A stretch of 64,000 nucleotides of DNA from Paraniabella hibiscisoli (GCF_022512515.1 NZ_JAKWBK010000001.1:3534001-3598000), one strand, 5' to 3'; counted from the first letter of the stretch, positions 21,437 to 32,006 are shown. The notes: generated by a model not told the origin, from the sequence alone. Program-made: numbers and translations.

Positions 21437-21472
21437 GTATTCCCAACATCCGCTGTTGGGAATACGTGTTTT
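21437..21472 (+). terminator. rpsO terminator hairpin
   Basis: An 11-bp perfect stem, GTATTCCCAAC (21437-21447) with its complement at 21455-21465, a 7-base loop, then GTGTTTTT. It lies 83 bases past rpsO and 138 before pnp. It separates the two genes and could also be an RNase target in read-through transcripts. Confidence 0.8.
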
Positions 21473-21609
21473 TACCTGCTTGCAATTTTACCTGCTCAAT
21501 TTTTAAACAGAATACTGTTGGAAACGTTCTAACATGCGTTTTTTTAACAACAGAGTTACTGGTTGAGTAAGTTGCTTGCTTCACAATCAAATACTTACAA
21601 AAATATTTT

Positions 21610-23782
21610 ATGTTACAACAACCATTAAGAACAACCTTCGATTTAGGCGATGGCCGCGAAGTTGCTATAGAAACGGGTCGCCTTGCCCGCCAGGCAGATG
21701 GCTCGGTTACGGTAAGCGTAGGTAAAGCAGTATTGCTGGCTACCGTAGTTGCAAATAAAGAACCAAAAGAAGGACAAAGCTTTTTTCCTTTAACAGTTGA
21801 CTACCAGGAGAAATTTGCTTCTGCTGGTCGCATCCCGGGATCTTTCTTTAAACGTGAAGGTCGCTTAAGCGATTACGAGGTATTGATCTCCCGTTTAATT
21901 GACCGTGCGTTAAGACCTTTGTTCCCTGATGATTATTTCTGCGAGGTACAAGTGCTGGTTACATTGATCAGCAGCGATCCTGAAATATTGCCTGATGCAT
22001 TAGCTTGTTTAGCGGCATCGGCTGCATTGGCGGTTTCTGATGTGCCTATTAAGGAGATTTTGAGCGAAGTACGTGTTGCACGTATCGACGGCGCATTTAA
22101 AGTAAACCCTAACCGCACAGAATTGGCTACTGCTGATATGGATTTCATCGTAGCAGCTACTGAAAAGAACCTGATGATGGTGGAAGGAGAATCGCAGGAA
22201 TGCTCTGAAGCTGATCTGGTAAGTCTTTTGAGTGTGGCTCACGAGGCAATAAGGGTGCAAATAAAAGCACAGCAGCAGCTGAGAGATCTGAAAGGTGTAA
22301 CTACCAAAAGAGAATATACTTTACCTGCTATTAACGAAGCGGTAAAAGAACGTGTATATGCATTTGCAAGTGATAAGGTTTATGAGATAGCAAAGAGCAA
22401 ATCTGCTAAACACGACAGAACAGATCAGTTTAAAGCTTTGGAAGAGGAGTTGCTGGCTAAATTAGTTGAAGAATCAACTGAAGAGCTTCCTTTTACCGAT
22501 GTTGAAAAAGACTGGCTAAAAATATTACCACGATGTTCAGTACGATGTGGTAAGAGATATGGTTTTGAATGATCGTATCCGTTTGGACGGCAGACAACTG
22601 GATGAAATTCGTCCTTTAGATATGGAGGTAGATGTATTACCTTCTCCACATGGATCAGCTTTATTTACAAGAGGTGAAACTCAATCTATTACAACAGTTA
22701 CCTTAGGTACTGGTTTAGATGAGTTGCTGATTGAAACAGCTGCTTCTTCTAAATATTCCAAATTCATTTTGCACTATAACTTCCCTCCGTTCTCAACGGG
22801 TGAAGTAAAAATGATGCGTGGGCCTGGTCGCAGAGAAGTAGGACATGGTAACCTGGCAATGCGCTCTCTGAAACAAATGATGCCCGCTGATTCAGAATTT
22901 GGCTACACTGTTCGTGTGGTTAGCGATATTCTTGAGTCAAACGGTTCTTCTTCAATGGCTACCGTTTGCGCAGGTTCATTAGCGTTAATGGATGCCGGTG
23001 TACCTTTTCCAAAACACGTGGCAGGTATAGCTATGGGGTTGATTACCAAGGGAGATAAGTTTTCTATCTTAAGTGATATTTTAGGTGATGAAGACCACCT
23101 GGGAGATATGGACTTTAAGGTAACCGGAACTCGTGAAGGTATTTGCGGTGTGCAGATGGATATTAAAGTAGATGGTCTTCCCATGGAAGTGATGAGACAG
23201 GCATTGGATCAGGCGAAAGCAGGCAGATTACATATCCTGGAGTCTATGTACAAAGCAATACCTGAAGCAAGAGAAGAAGTGAAGCCTCACGCACCACGTG
23301 TGGTTAAGATGTTTATCGATAAAGAATTTATCGGAGCAGTGATCGGGCCAGGCGGTAAAGTAATACAGGAAATTCAGCGTGAAACCGGTGCTACGATCAA
23401 TATAGAGGAAGTAAACAATATGGGTGAGATCAGCATCTTTGGTGTAGAGAAATCAGCCGTAGCTAAAGCCGAAGACTGGATTAAAGGCATTGTTGCGGTT
23501 CCGGTTGTAGGTGATGTTTACGATGCTACAGTAAAATCGATAGTTGCTTTTGGTGCCTTTGTTGAATTTTTGCCAGGTAAACAAGGTTTGGTTCACATCA
23601 GTGAAGTAAGCTGGAAACGTTTAGAAACTTTGGAAGGGCTGGTAAAAGAAGGTGATTCGATGAAAGTGAAACTGATTGGAACAGATCCTAAGTCAGGTAA
23701 ATTTAAATTATCGAGAAAAGCTTTAATCCCTAAACCGGAAAGAAAACCGGAGCCAGGGGATGAAGCCGCAGCTCAGCAATAA
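21610..23782 (+). CDS. pnp: Polynucleotide phosphorylase
   Basis: 3'-to-5' phosphorolytic exoribonuclease and RNA-tailing enzyme, about 723 aa. Domains: first RNase PH domain (residues 1 to about 145), the alpha-helical linker, second RNase PH domain from about 330, KH domain ([16 protein letters not shown], about 570) and S1 domain ([20 protein letters not shown], about 640). The frame breaks once near 22522, where one extra A sits in an A-run; removing it gives [20 protein letters not shown]. As an essential-type housekeeping gene it supports the view that the breaks are errors. A terminator follows. Confidence 0.95.
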
Positions 23783-23788
23783 AATTTG

Positions 23789-23813
23789 AAGCCTCCGAAA
23801 GGGGGCTTTTTCT
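23789..23813 (+). terminator. pnp terminator
   Basis: AAGCCTCC, loop GAAA, GGGGGCTT then TTTCTTT, 7 bases after the pnp stop. An 8-bp stem including one G-U pair. Confidence 0.85.
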
Positions 23814-23886
23814 TTATAACCTGTATCTTTCCAACCTAAAACTTATTATTCTGCCAGATATTCGAACTATAAATGTAACGCGTTAT

Positions 23887-24636
23887 GTGACGCCTTTACG
23901 TGAGGGAGGCTCTCTGCCGGCGATAGCTGAAGGAGACGATGGCTTTTTATACGCATTGAAATTCAGAGGTGCCGGCCAGGGAATTAAGGCACTGGTTTCG
24001 GAATTTATTGGCGGTGAAGTAGCGAGGGTGCTGGCACTTAAAGTGCCTGAAATCGTATTTGCTTTCCTGGATGAAGCTTTTGGCCGAACCGAGCCGGATG
24101 AAGAGATTCAGGACCTTTTAAAGGCTAGCCAGGGCTTAAACCTGGCGCTTCATTATCTGAGCGGAGCCATTACTTATGATCCAGCCTTAAGTAAAACGGA
24201 TTCCTTACTGGCGTCTAAAATAGTATGGCTTGACGCCTTCCTTACCAATATGGATCGTACTGCCCGCAATACCAATATGCTGATATGGAACCGGGAGCTA
24301 TGGCTGATTGATCATGGTGCCAGCTTATATTTTCATCATAACTGGCAGAATTGGGAGGCACAAATGAAAAGCGCTTTTCCATTGATAAAGGATCATGTGT
24401 TATTGAAAGAGGCCGGCTTGTTAGAAGAAGCGGACCGTATATGCAGCGGCTTAATGAATGAAACTGTGATAGAAGAAATATTAAATGCATTACCCGAAGA
24501 GTGGCTGGCTTACGAAGAAACCAACGGTATGGCTGAGGAAACAAAAAAAGTGTACCGGGAGTTTCTCAACTTCAGGTTACAACATAGCAGTATATTTTTA
24601 AAACAAGCGATTGATGCAAGAGCAGCAATTATATGA
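23887..24636 (+). CDS. HipA-like kinase domain protein
   Basis: 249 aa from the GTG at 23887. Belongs to the small single-domain HipA-related kinases that occur with DUF3037 proteins. Catalytic-like segments: TNMDRTARNTNMLIW (catalytic loop) and LWLIDHGASLYF (metal-binding Asp). The N-terminal RYVTPLREGGSLPA is conserved in the family, and family-like sequence (LPDIRTINVT) continues upstream of the GTG to about 23851 without an ATG, GTG or TTG, so the true start is uncertain. The gene overlaps the DUF3037 gene by 23 bases. Substrate unknown; classical HipA phosphorylates glutamyl-tRNA synthetase. Confidence 0.75.
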   Translation: MTPLREGGSLPAIAEGDDGFLYALKFRGAGQGIKALVSEFIGGEVARVLALKVPEIVFAFLDEAFGRTEPDEEIQDLLKASQGLNLALHYLSGAITYDPALSKTDSLLASKIVWLDAFLTNMDRTARNTNMLIWNRELWLIDHGASLYFHHNWQNWEAQMKSAFPLIKDHVLLKEAGLLEEADRICSGLMNETVIEEILNALPEEWLAYEETNGMAEETKKVYREFLNFRLQHSSIFLKQAIDARAAII

Positions 24637-24999
24637 GTATGCGGTAATACGGGTGGTGCCGCGTGTGGAGCGTGAGGAGTTTGTGAATGCCGGCATTATA
24701 CTGTTCTGCAAAAAAACAAAGTATGTAGATTGCAGTCTTTCATTACCTGCAACCAAATTAAAATGCTTTGATCCCGGGATTGACCTGGATTTTATTGAGC
24801 AAAATCTCCGGGCATTTGAGAAGATTGCTTTGGGCGACCGGCTGAGCTCTTCTCCGATTGCTCAGTTAGATGCACCATCCCGATTCAGATGGCTCACCGC
24901 TATACGGAGCACGGTTATACAATGTTCTAAAGTTCACCGGGACTCACTACCAATTTACAGCTCGCCATGGAAAAGCTAATTGCAGAAATGGTACGATAG
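24614..24999 (+). CDS. DUF3037 family protein
   Basis: About 128 aa. YEYAVIRVVPRVEREEFVNAGIILFC is the DUF3037 hallmark N-terminus. One C is missing near 24939; with it the C-terminus becomes VHPGLTTNLQLAMEKLIAEM and the gene ends at 24999. Starts inside the 3' end of the HipA-like gene. The pair is known from many genomes, but its role is not established; a regulator-kinase or toxin-antitoxin-like relation is only a guess. Confidence 0.8.
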
Positions 25000-25022
25000 T
25001 AAGGTGTAAGGGGAAATACCTG

Positions 25023-26030
25023 TTACAGCTGTTTAGACCAGCGCTTCTTAAATAAAATACGATAACAGTCTTTAAGTATTAATATCCATCTGCCGGGAAA
25101 CAACAAAAGTTGTATCAGAAGCAGTATCCAGGCTTTGGGCTGGTGAAATGACGAATAAACTAATAAGGCTGCAGGTAAGAAGAGGTCGGTAAAATCAAGC
25201 AGGAGCGTTTGGTAATTGGATGTTTTATGGAGAAATGAAATAGGCTCCTGGTGTAATACCTTAAACCGGAGCAACATCAGTATCAGGTAAGCAATAAAGC
25301 TGTAATATACAAGAGTTATAGATAACGTATAAATTACGTAAAAGAGCGCAATCGACTCAATCAGTAAAAGCACCCATTCAATATATCTGAAATCTTTTGC
25401 CTCTCGCCGGGTAGCAAAAGTTTCTATACCTGACTTTATATCATTGTCCCGGTCTGTAAACTGATGCCACATAATTCCTCTTATACCACCGCAGGTAGCC
25501 CATACACCTATCGCCAAAAGCCAAAACCAGTTAATGGGATGTTTCGAGATGTAAGAAAGACTACTTACCATTAGCAGGTTAATAAATATGTGAGCACCGC
25601 TTGCGTCAGCCAGCACGCCCCATATGCCCCGGTTTTTAAGCCTGAATGGAGGTAAACTATACATGCTGAAGGCGATCCAGGGAATGGTGTAGAAAATACA
25701 GGACAGCCAGTCGGGATAATAGAAAAACGCTATAAAACAAATGCCGCATGCAATACAGATGATGGGCAAAAGCCATTTCACAAAAACAGGTAAAGAGGCC
25801 ATTTTGTTGGGCTTTCCGGCTCTTGCATCAACCTCAACGTCGCTGATGTCGTTGATAATACTTACATATATTGCCCCTATAATTACCGAAAGCAATATAA
25901 TAACTATGTGTCCGGATGCGTTAAAAAGGTTCTGATCATATAGTAGAAGGGTAGCGTACCCGATCCCAAGTATGGGAGGGAGTTTGTGATCCCACCAGTC
26001 GCCGGTTCTGATAAAGGCTGAAATATTCAT
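25023..26030 (-). CDS. UbiA family prenyltransferase
   Basis: Integral membrane enzyme, 335 aa with about 8-9 hydrophobic segments, that transfers a prenyl chain to an acceptor. Both Asp-rich motifs are present: NDISDVEVDARAGK (NDxxDxxxD, residues about 61-74) and HQFTDRDNDIKSG (DxxxD, about 192-204). The acceptor (aromatic, sugar or lipid) cannot be told. It is the last gene of the minus-strand group with two glycosyltransferases, an ABC exporter and a cyclase-like protein, 49 bases after the GT2 stop. The frame is intact. Confidence 0.88.
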   Translation of the reverse strand: MNISAFIRTGDWWDHKLPPILGIGYATLLLYDQNLFNASGHIVIILLSVIIGAIYVSIINDISDVEVDARAGKPNKMASLPVFVKWLLPIICIACGICFIAFFYYPDWLSCIFYTIPWIAFSMYSLPPFRLKNRGIWGVLADASGAHIFINLLMVSSLSYISKHPINWFWLLAIGVWATCGGIRGIMWHQFTDRDNDIKSGIETFATRREAKDFRYIEWVLLLIESIALFYVIYTLSITLVYYSFIAYLILMLLRFKVLHQEPISFLHKTSNYQTLLLDFTDLFLPAALLVYSSFHQPKAWILLLIQLLLFPGRWILILKDCYRILFKKRWSKQL

Positions 26031-26079
26031 TTAACGGGCTATTTTACCCATTTGGTGATTTTTTTATCCTTCATTCTAT

Positions 26080-27005
26080 TTACTCCAACATCACCACCTG
26101 CGGTATGCTTTTAAAGGTCTGGCGGGCATCCAGGTAAAATGATCGGGCAAGCAACTTAACCGTCTTTACCAGGTTAAACTCGCGAATAAGATTGTGCTTA
26201 GCTAATTCAACCAGGCTGTAAATATGCTTATTGCGCATTATTTTATAATGCGCGTTTTTCATCTTCGGCTTAAAATCGTAGAGCATCTTATCCATATCGG
26301 CAATGTATAGATGCTCCAGCACTTCGCTTCTCTTTCTACCGTCATAAACATTGATGGGGCCCACACATTTTTTCCAAAGGCGATCCAGTGTAAAAGCGGC
26401 TTTCCGTTCACCTGCATACAGTACTGAAAGATATAAATACCAATCATCTCCTACACGTATATTGTTATTCCAGCCCTGCTGTATAAGGCTCCTTTTTATA
26501 ACTGCTGAAGATGAAGGAGAGGGGCAGGCTTGTGCATAAACCGATCTTAATTCATTGAAGTCCAGATTTACCCAGCTTTCTTTTTTCTATGAAAGTAGGG
26601 TTGAATGAAAATATCGCTGGATAAAAAATCGTAAATTCTTCCGTTAGCATCTTCCTGGTCCCAGTTTGCAAAAACAAAATCCAGGTCATCTGCCTGTAGT
26701 TTTTGCACGCAACGTTCCAGGAAATCAGGATACCAGATATCATCAGAGTCGAGTGATGCTATGAATTTACCGGTTGCGTGCTTCAGGCCGGCATTTCTCG
26801 CGCTTGCCTGTCCGCCGTTCTCTTTACTAATTACAATGATATTGTGATAATTTTTTAAAACTTCAGCGGTGTGGTCTGCTGATCCATCATCTACTACGAT
26901 GATTTCTATATGCTTATAGGTTTGCGCTAGTACACTGTTTATTGAATGACTAACCGTATTAGCACGGTTATAAGTTGGTATTATGACGGAAACTAGAGGG
27001 TTCAT
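26080..27005 (-). CDS. Family 2 glycosyltransferase
   Basis: About 308 aa GT-A fold transferase using an NDP-sugar. PLVSVIIPTYNRANTVSHSI and IIVVDDGSADHTAEVL begin the fold; the DXD equivalent is SLDSDDIWYP. The C-terminal acceptor part includes GDDWYLYLSV. One A is missing from an A-run near 26583; corrected sequence reads RKKESWVNLDFNEL. It starts 7 bases after the GT4 gene, so the two are probably one transcript. Sugar and acceptor unknown. Confidence 0.88.
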
Positions 27006-27012
27006 TTGTAGC

Positions 27013-28174
27013 TCAAGATATTATTTTTATTATTAAATCTGAAAAAATACGCTCGGGTAGTGCCGGTACCTTTTCTTTTACAAATGCGTTCGCATTTTTA
27101 CCGATTAGCTCCCAGGAATTCCTGTTTTCCCACGCATCTTCCATCGCCTTAGCAAAATCTTTTACAGTTGCATCTGCAATAAAACCATTTACGCCGTGTT
27201 GTATGATCTCTGCATGTCCTCCCGCTGTACTTACTATCACTGGTCGTCCTACTGCCATTGCTTCCAGAGTTACCAGGGGTAATCCTTCACTCCTGGAGGG
27301 CAGGATAAGAGCATGATAAGAGGTCCAGAGGTTTTCGACATCATTTATATGTGCAGCGAATTTCACATTTTTAACATCCAGCATTTCGGCTAAATCCTGG
27401 AGGGCTTTTTGGTCCGGTCCGCCACCGATAAAACTTACTTCAATCGGGCGATCTTTCCAGGATTGATCTGCAAGAATTCGCAAAAGAATATCCTGTCCCT
27501 TATCCAGGATAAAAAAACGACCAATACATGCAAATTTATATAAATGTTCGGCGGTTGGCAAAGGGGAAATTTCCCGTTTAAATTTAATAGGGTTCCAAAT
27601 TACCTCAGCATGGGAAAAGCGAAAACCAAATTGCTCTTCTGTTAAATTGAGGTTTTGCTGAGATACAAAAAAGCATTTTTGAGCATTTTGCCAAACCTCG
27701 ATCATAATGGGGCGTTCCGTTTCAGACGGCCAAAAAAGTCTACGCCTTTATGGCTAATAATAGCATAAGGTATTTTCAGCTGGTAGCACTCATAAGCGTG
27801 ACCCAGGCCGTCGAAGTTGATGCCCTGATTGATCAGAACCAGGTCGGGTCTATCCTTGCTTAATTTTTTCTTAATTGTGCGGCATGTTCATTGTTGTAGT
27901 GAATCCTATTAGTGCCTTTGTTGAAAAACCGATTTTTTACTTTTTGAAAAGTTCGGCTGGCGAAGGTTTTAGGTTTAAATGCTACAAAGCGAACTCCCTG
28001 CGCTTTTGCTTTTATTATAGATGGGTGATGGGTATTAAACGTTTCTTTATAGAGGGTTACCTTGTGGTTTTGTTGTATGAGTATGGGCGCAGTTTGTGCC
28101 CACAATTCTTCACTTCCGCCCCAGTCATTGCTGCAGCAGGTTATAAATGCTATATGCTTTTGCCTCACTTTCAT
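27013..28174 (-). CDS. Family 4 glycosyltransferase
   Basis: About 387 aa, GT-B fold retaining glycosyltransferase. The N-terminal domain starts HIAFITCCSNDWGGSEELW, with the glycine turn that binds the acceptor; the C-terminal domain has FACIGRFFILDKGQDILL and the nucleotide-sugar EX7E motif in SRSEGLPLVTLEAMAVGRPV. Two frame breaks, near 27868 (A-run) and 27735 (T-run), each a missing base. Its ATG overlaps the end of the ABC exporter gene by four bases (ATGA), strong evidence for translational coupling with the exporter. Confidence 0.88.
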
Positions 28175-29997
28175 TTGGTTGTCGCCTTTTCTTTTTCAGC
28201 TACCGCATTTTCATTAAAAATAGATGCATAAGCTCCTTTGCGTTGCATGAGTTCTTCATCTGTACCCTCTTCTACCACTTTCCCGTCGGCTAAAACATAA
28301 ATGTAGTCGGCATGAAGTATGGCAGAACGTCTATGACTTATAATGACTGCTCCGCGATTGCCGATCCTATCTCTGAACGAACCAAACAGCTCCTTTTCAG
28401 AAACCGCATCCAGCGCGCTGGATGCTTCATCAAAAATGAGAAAACGTGCATCAGAATAGAAGCACCGGGCTAACGCAATTTTTTGCCATTGTCCAATGCT
28501 AACCTCCTTGCTGTCTTCAAATATTCTGCCCATTGTGGTTTCATAACCATCGGGGAATGACTCGATAAAGGAGGCGATACCCGATTTTTCAGCGGCTTCT
28601 TTAACGCGCTGTGGATTATAAGGTTGATGAATGTTGCCAAAGAAAATGTTCTCGCCGGCACTAAAACTATATCGGTTAAAATCCTGGAAAACCACTCCCA
28701 GTTGTTTACGGTACTCTAATGCGTTTAGCTGTTTGATATTCTTATTCCCGTATAGTATCTCTCCTTCAGTAGGATCGTACAGGCGGCAGAGTAGTTTTAT
28801 AAGTGTTGATTTTCCCGCTCCGTTCAAACCCACCAGGCCAATAATTTTGCCAGAGGGAATGGTTAGGTTGATACCGGAAATGGTTTGCTTATCTGTGTAA
28901 GGGTAGCTGAATTTTACATCCTTTAGTTTTATACAGATATCATTTTCCAAAGGCATTGATTCAGTATCAACATCCTTTTCCATATCATTTTCGAGTTGCA
29001 GCAATTCGAAAGAACTATTAATATAAATACTATTCTGATAAATATTTGAGATGCCCCCGAAATATTCTGAAGTAAACCAAATGCTTGTGGAAAAGCAAAA
29101 AGAAACAGTGAAATGTCTCCGGTGCTTGATTCACCGGATATAGCTCTTAAAGCAATAAACCCGATACAAAAGAAAATGCCCACATATGATAATGCGGTGG
29201 TGGCTACTTCGAGCTGGGTTTTTTCAAGCTAAGAGAAAGTTTCTCCTTAACAAGAATATTTCTGATCTCACTGAATTTCGTTTTAAGATGGGCGCCTAAC
29301 GAGTAGGTACGGATTTCTTTGGCGGCCGTGTCTGTTGTAATCAAGCTGCTGAAATAAGCTGATTTACGCTCTAATGGTGTTTGGGCTATCCGTAGCTCGT
29401 TCAGTTTTTTCGAATATTTTAAGCGAATAAATAAAGTAGGAATTATAAACAGGGCAATGATGGGCAGTAAAAGCCAGTTGATGAGTATGAGTACCGAAAC
29501 TACTGCCGCCAGGGATAAACAGTTCTTTAATATTTCAATTAATGTAGCAATAATCAGCCCGGGTTTGTCTGTCCCGGCCTCCATCGCTCTTTTTAAAATA
29601 TCATAGTAGGCCGGACTTTCGTAAAAAGAAAGCTGGAGATTTACTGCTTTTTCATGTACATTTTTGTTAATGAACTCTGAGACTTTGGTTGAAAGCACTT
29701 CAACAGAATAAGTACTGAACGATCTCAATATAAAATAAACAACACCGCTATTCCGCTAAAAATTACATAGCCGATAATATTGGTATGAGCAGCTCCGGCC
29801 TCCAGCTGTGTTTTCACAACCATGTCGATTAGTAACTTCATTAAATACAGGGACGCAAAAAAGGCAAGGGTCTCTAAAATAATGAGTGTTAAGGAAATGT
29901 ATAACCATCCCGGTGCAGCAGCTTTAACCAGGTTTAATATCCTCGGAAGATTTAAATTATTTTTAAGATGAAAAATTTTATTACGTATAGAAGGCAT
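28171..29997 (-). CDS. ABC exporter, fused membrane and ATPase domains
   Basis: About 609 aa half-transporter, likely a homodimer. The N-terminal membrane domain has several long hydrophobic helices (WLYISLTLIILETLAFFASL first) and no peptidase domain. The ATPase part has Walker A GLVGLNGAGKST, Q-loop VVFQDF, Walker B FLIFDEASSALD and H-loop IISHRRS. The signature is VSIGQWQ instead of LSGGQ, a variant seen in some exporters of peptides or glycolipids. Three one-base losses, near 29729, 29222 and 29055, break the frame. Sits between the cyclase-like and GT4 genes, so it probably exports the product of this group. Confidence 0.88.
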
Positions 29998-30002
29998 ATA
30001 AG

Positions 30003-30071
30003 TTATCTCACGAGTATGTAAACCAGTTTTTGTAATGGAATGAGGACAAATATAAAATGAACAAACGACAT
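30003..30071 (-). CDS. Tiny hydrophobic ORF before the ABC exporter
   Basis: A 22-codon ORF starting MSFVHFIFVLIPLQK, ending 5 bases before the exporter ATG. Strongly hydrophobic. The same frame is open upstream back to the cyclase-like stop codon. It could be a leader peptide, a lost piece of the exporter N-terminus, or chance. Confidence 0.25.
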   Translation of the reverse strand: MSFVHFIFVLIPLQKLVYILVR

Positions 30072-30113
30072 ATGCCGTGAAAGAAGGGGCTGTGGGTTAA
30101 TTTTAATCCATTT

Positions 30114-31160
30114 CTAATAGCGTAGTTTTAAACAAATGTAGAGCCTCAATACAATAAGCGGTTGTAGCTTCCTCGCTACCCCAAACCAGCGGCCCACCCG
30201 TAACCAGTTCATACCTTTGCCACTCTCCGTTAGAGCTTGTCTTGATAATAAAAGGGTTACATATTCTTCGATCTTAGGATCGATAACATTTAACTTAAGT
30301 AAAGAAGTTGTTGCGAGGGCTATTTCAAGATCACAGTGTTGAAAATTCTTGCTGCTATTTACCGCATTTTTTATTTTTTCCTCGAATAAAGATTTTATAT
30401 CCCAGACTTCAGGAATGTCCAGGTCGTACAATCTAGAAATAAAGTAATAATGAACGATTTCATTCAAATACCACTTGTCGGGTATTTTGCCTTTATTTTT
30501 GATCATTTCATCTATGATATGCTTCACTACGGGCTTCGTAATGTCATTATAACCCAGGTAAGAAACCACATTACAATTGATCACCAGGTCAATATCATTT
30601 CTACGATGAGTGGCGCTGGTCCAATACAAAAAGGTACTAATGGGCGCTTTGAGTTCCCTGGCGATAAGCCGCCAGTATTTTCGGGAATATTTGAAAAAAT
30701 TACTATGGAGTGTGAACCAGGTATAGAATAATCCCTGTTTGTTTCTATTTAAAAGAATTGTTTTGATGTTATCGGGGTACGAAACATTTCTTTTCCTCAA
30801 AAAATTACAAACTAATGCTGTGTCATCTACATCGGGTGGCAAAATTTTGAATTTCGGATGCCATTTCGCATAGAACTGCCATATGCCGCCTCTTACATCC
30901 TGGTACGAGAGATAGTTGGTTGATTTGGTTAATAGCTTGTCAACTAATGGATTGTCCTGGAAAGGTATAAGACAGTTTCCTATTTCTGCAGTGAATCCTG
31001 TATTGCTTTCCGGCACGCACCATTCCTGCATTGCAGCGTCCGGAGACATGTAAGTGGCAAATTCTCCGCTGGCCAATTGATGCTCTACCAAATAATTGAT
31101 TGCTTTTTCTATCGCTTTTTCGATCTTTTGTAGAAGGTCTTCTTTTGAGGGACTAATCAT
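30114..31160 (-). CDS. Class II terpene cyclase-like (prenyltransferase/squalene oxidase repeat) protein
   Basis: 348 aa, frame intact. It contains PPDVDDTALV at about residue 111: DVDD is the DXDD acid motif of class II (protonation-initiated) terpene cyclases such as squalene-hopene cyclase and copalyl diphosphate synthase. N-terminal AINYLVEHQLASGEFATY and GGIWQFYAKW resemble the QW-type repeats of alpha-toroid proteins. It is about half the size of squalene-hopene cyclase, so at most one toroid is present. No signal peptide. Starts 52 bases after ispE, an isoprenoid precursor gene, and precedes an ABC exporter. Cyclase activity is an inference; members of this fold may be non-catalytic. 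Confidence 0.6.
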   Translation of the reverse strand: MISPSKEDLLQKIEKAIEKAINYLVEHQLASGEFATYMSPDAAMQEWCVPESNTGFTAEIGNCLIPFQDNPLVDKLLTKSTNYLSYQDVRGGIWQFYAKWHPKFKILPPDVDDTALVCNFLRKRNVSYPDNIKTILLNRNKQGLFYTWFTLHSNFFKYSRKYWRLIARELKAPISTFLYWTSATHRRNDIDLVINCNVVSYLGYNDITKPVVKHIIDEMIKNKGKIPDKWYLNEIVHYYFISRLYDLDIPEVWDIKSLFEEKIKNAVNSSKNFQHCDLEIALATTSLLKLNVIDPKIEEYVTLLLSRQALTESGKGMNWLRVGRWFGVARKLQPLIVLRLYICLKLRY

Positions 31161-31212
31161 AATAGAAAATGAGTTAGTGGGTTATATAACCAGAAATCAA
31201 AAGCGGCTGTTT

Positions 31213-32006
31213 TCAGGAAATATTGTTTGGGAAGGTTGAGTTGTACAGGAGTGTTTTTTCGAATAAGCCGTATATCGTGCTACCGCTGCCGCTCATAATT
31301 GCAAATATAGCGCCTGCCTGGTACAATTGTTTTTTAATTGCCGCTGTTTCAGGAAACGCTTCAAAAACAGCATCCTCAAAATCATTAAAAATGTAATTTT
31401 TCCATTTGTGCGGAGGTTGGGCGATACTTGTCTTAAGGTTAAATTGAGGTGGCGCAGGTTTTAGCTGTCCGAATGCCCAGGGGGTTGAAATATGGATACC
31501 CGGGTTTACAATTACTATTTTGTAAGGGCTTAGATCTACCTTCACTTCTTCAAAAACTTCTCCGCGACCAGTTGCCAGTGATGGTTTGTTTAGAATGAAA
31601 AACGGGCAGTCGCTACCCAGTTGCAAAGCATAATGAAGCAGTTGTTGTTCAGTTAAACCGAGTGCGTATTTTTGGTTTAATGCTAATAAAGTATGAGCGC
31701 CATTGGCGCTTCCGGCTCGAGCCCTGCTCCGGCAGGCAGGTTTTTTAAGAGGTAAAAATGAACAGGCGGAAGGGCATGGAAGTCCTTTTTCAACAGATTC
31801 CAGGCTTTAATAATGATATTATTTTCAGCAGACCCCGGAATAGATTGGCCTACAACTGTAATGCCTGTTTGGGGCGCATCTATAAGCTCAATAACATCGT
31901 AAAATGGCAGGGGAAAGAAAACGGTTTCGAGATTGTGATAACCATCCGGCCTTTTTGCGGTAATATATAAACCAATGTTGATTTTACAATTAGAAAACCG
32001 GATCAA
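31213..32006 (-). CDS. ispE: 4-diphosphocytidyl-2-C-methyl-D-erythritol kinase
   Basis: GHMP kinase of the MEP pathway, phosphorylating CDP-ME on the way to isopentenyl diphosphate. About 264 aa. N-terminal CKINIGLYITAKRPDGYHNL is diagnostic, the GHMP phosphate loop is LPAGAGLGAGSANGAH, and the C-terminal MSGSGSTIYGLFE is motif III. One G is missing near 31718. It lies just upstream of the DVDD protein in the same direction; as a core gene this may be coincidence or may reflect an isoprenoid theme. Confidence 0.93.
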
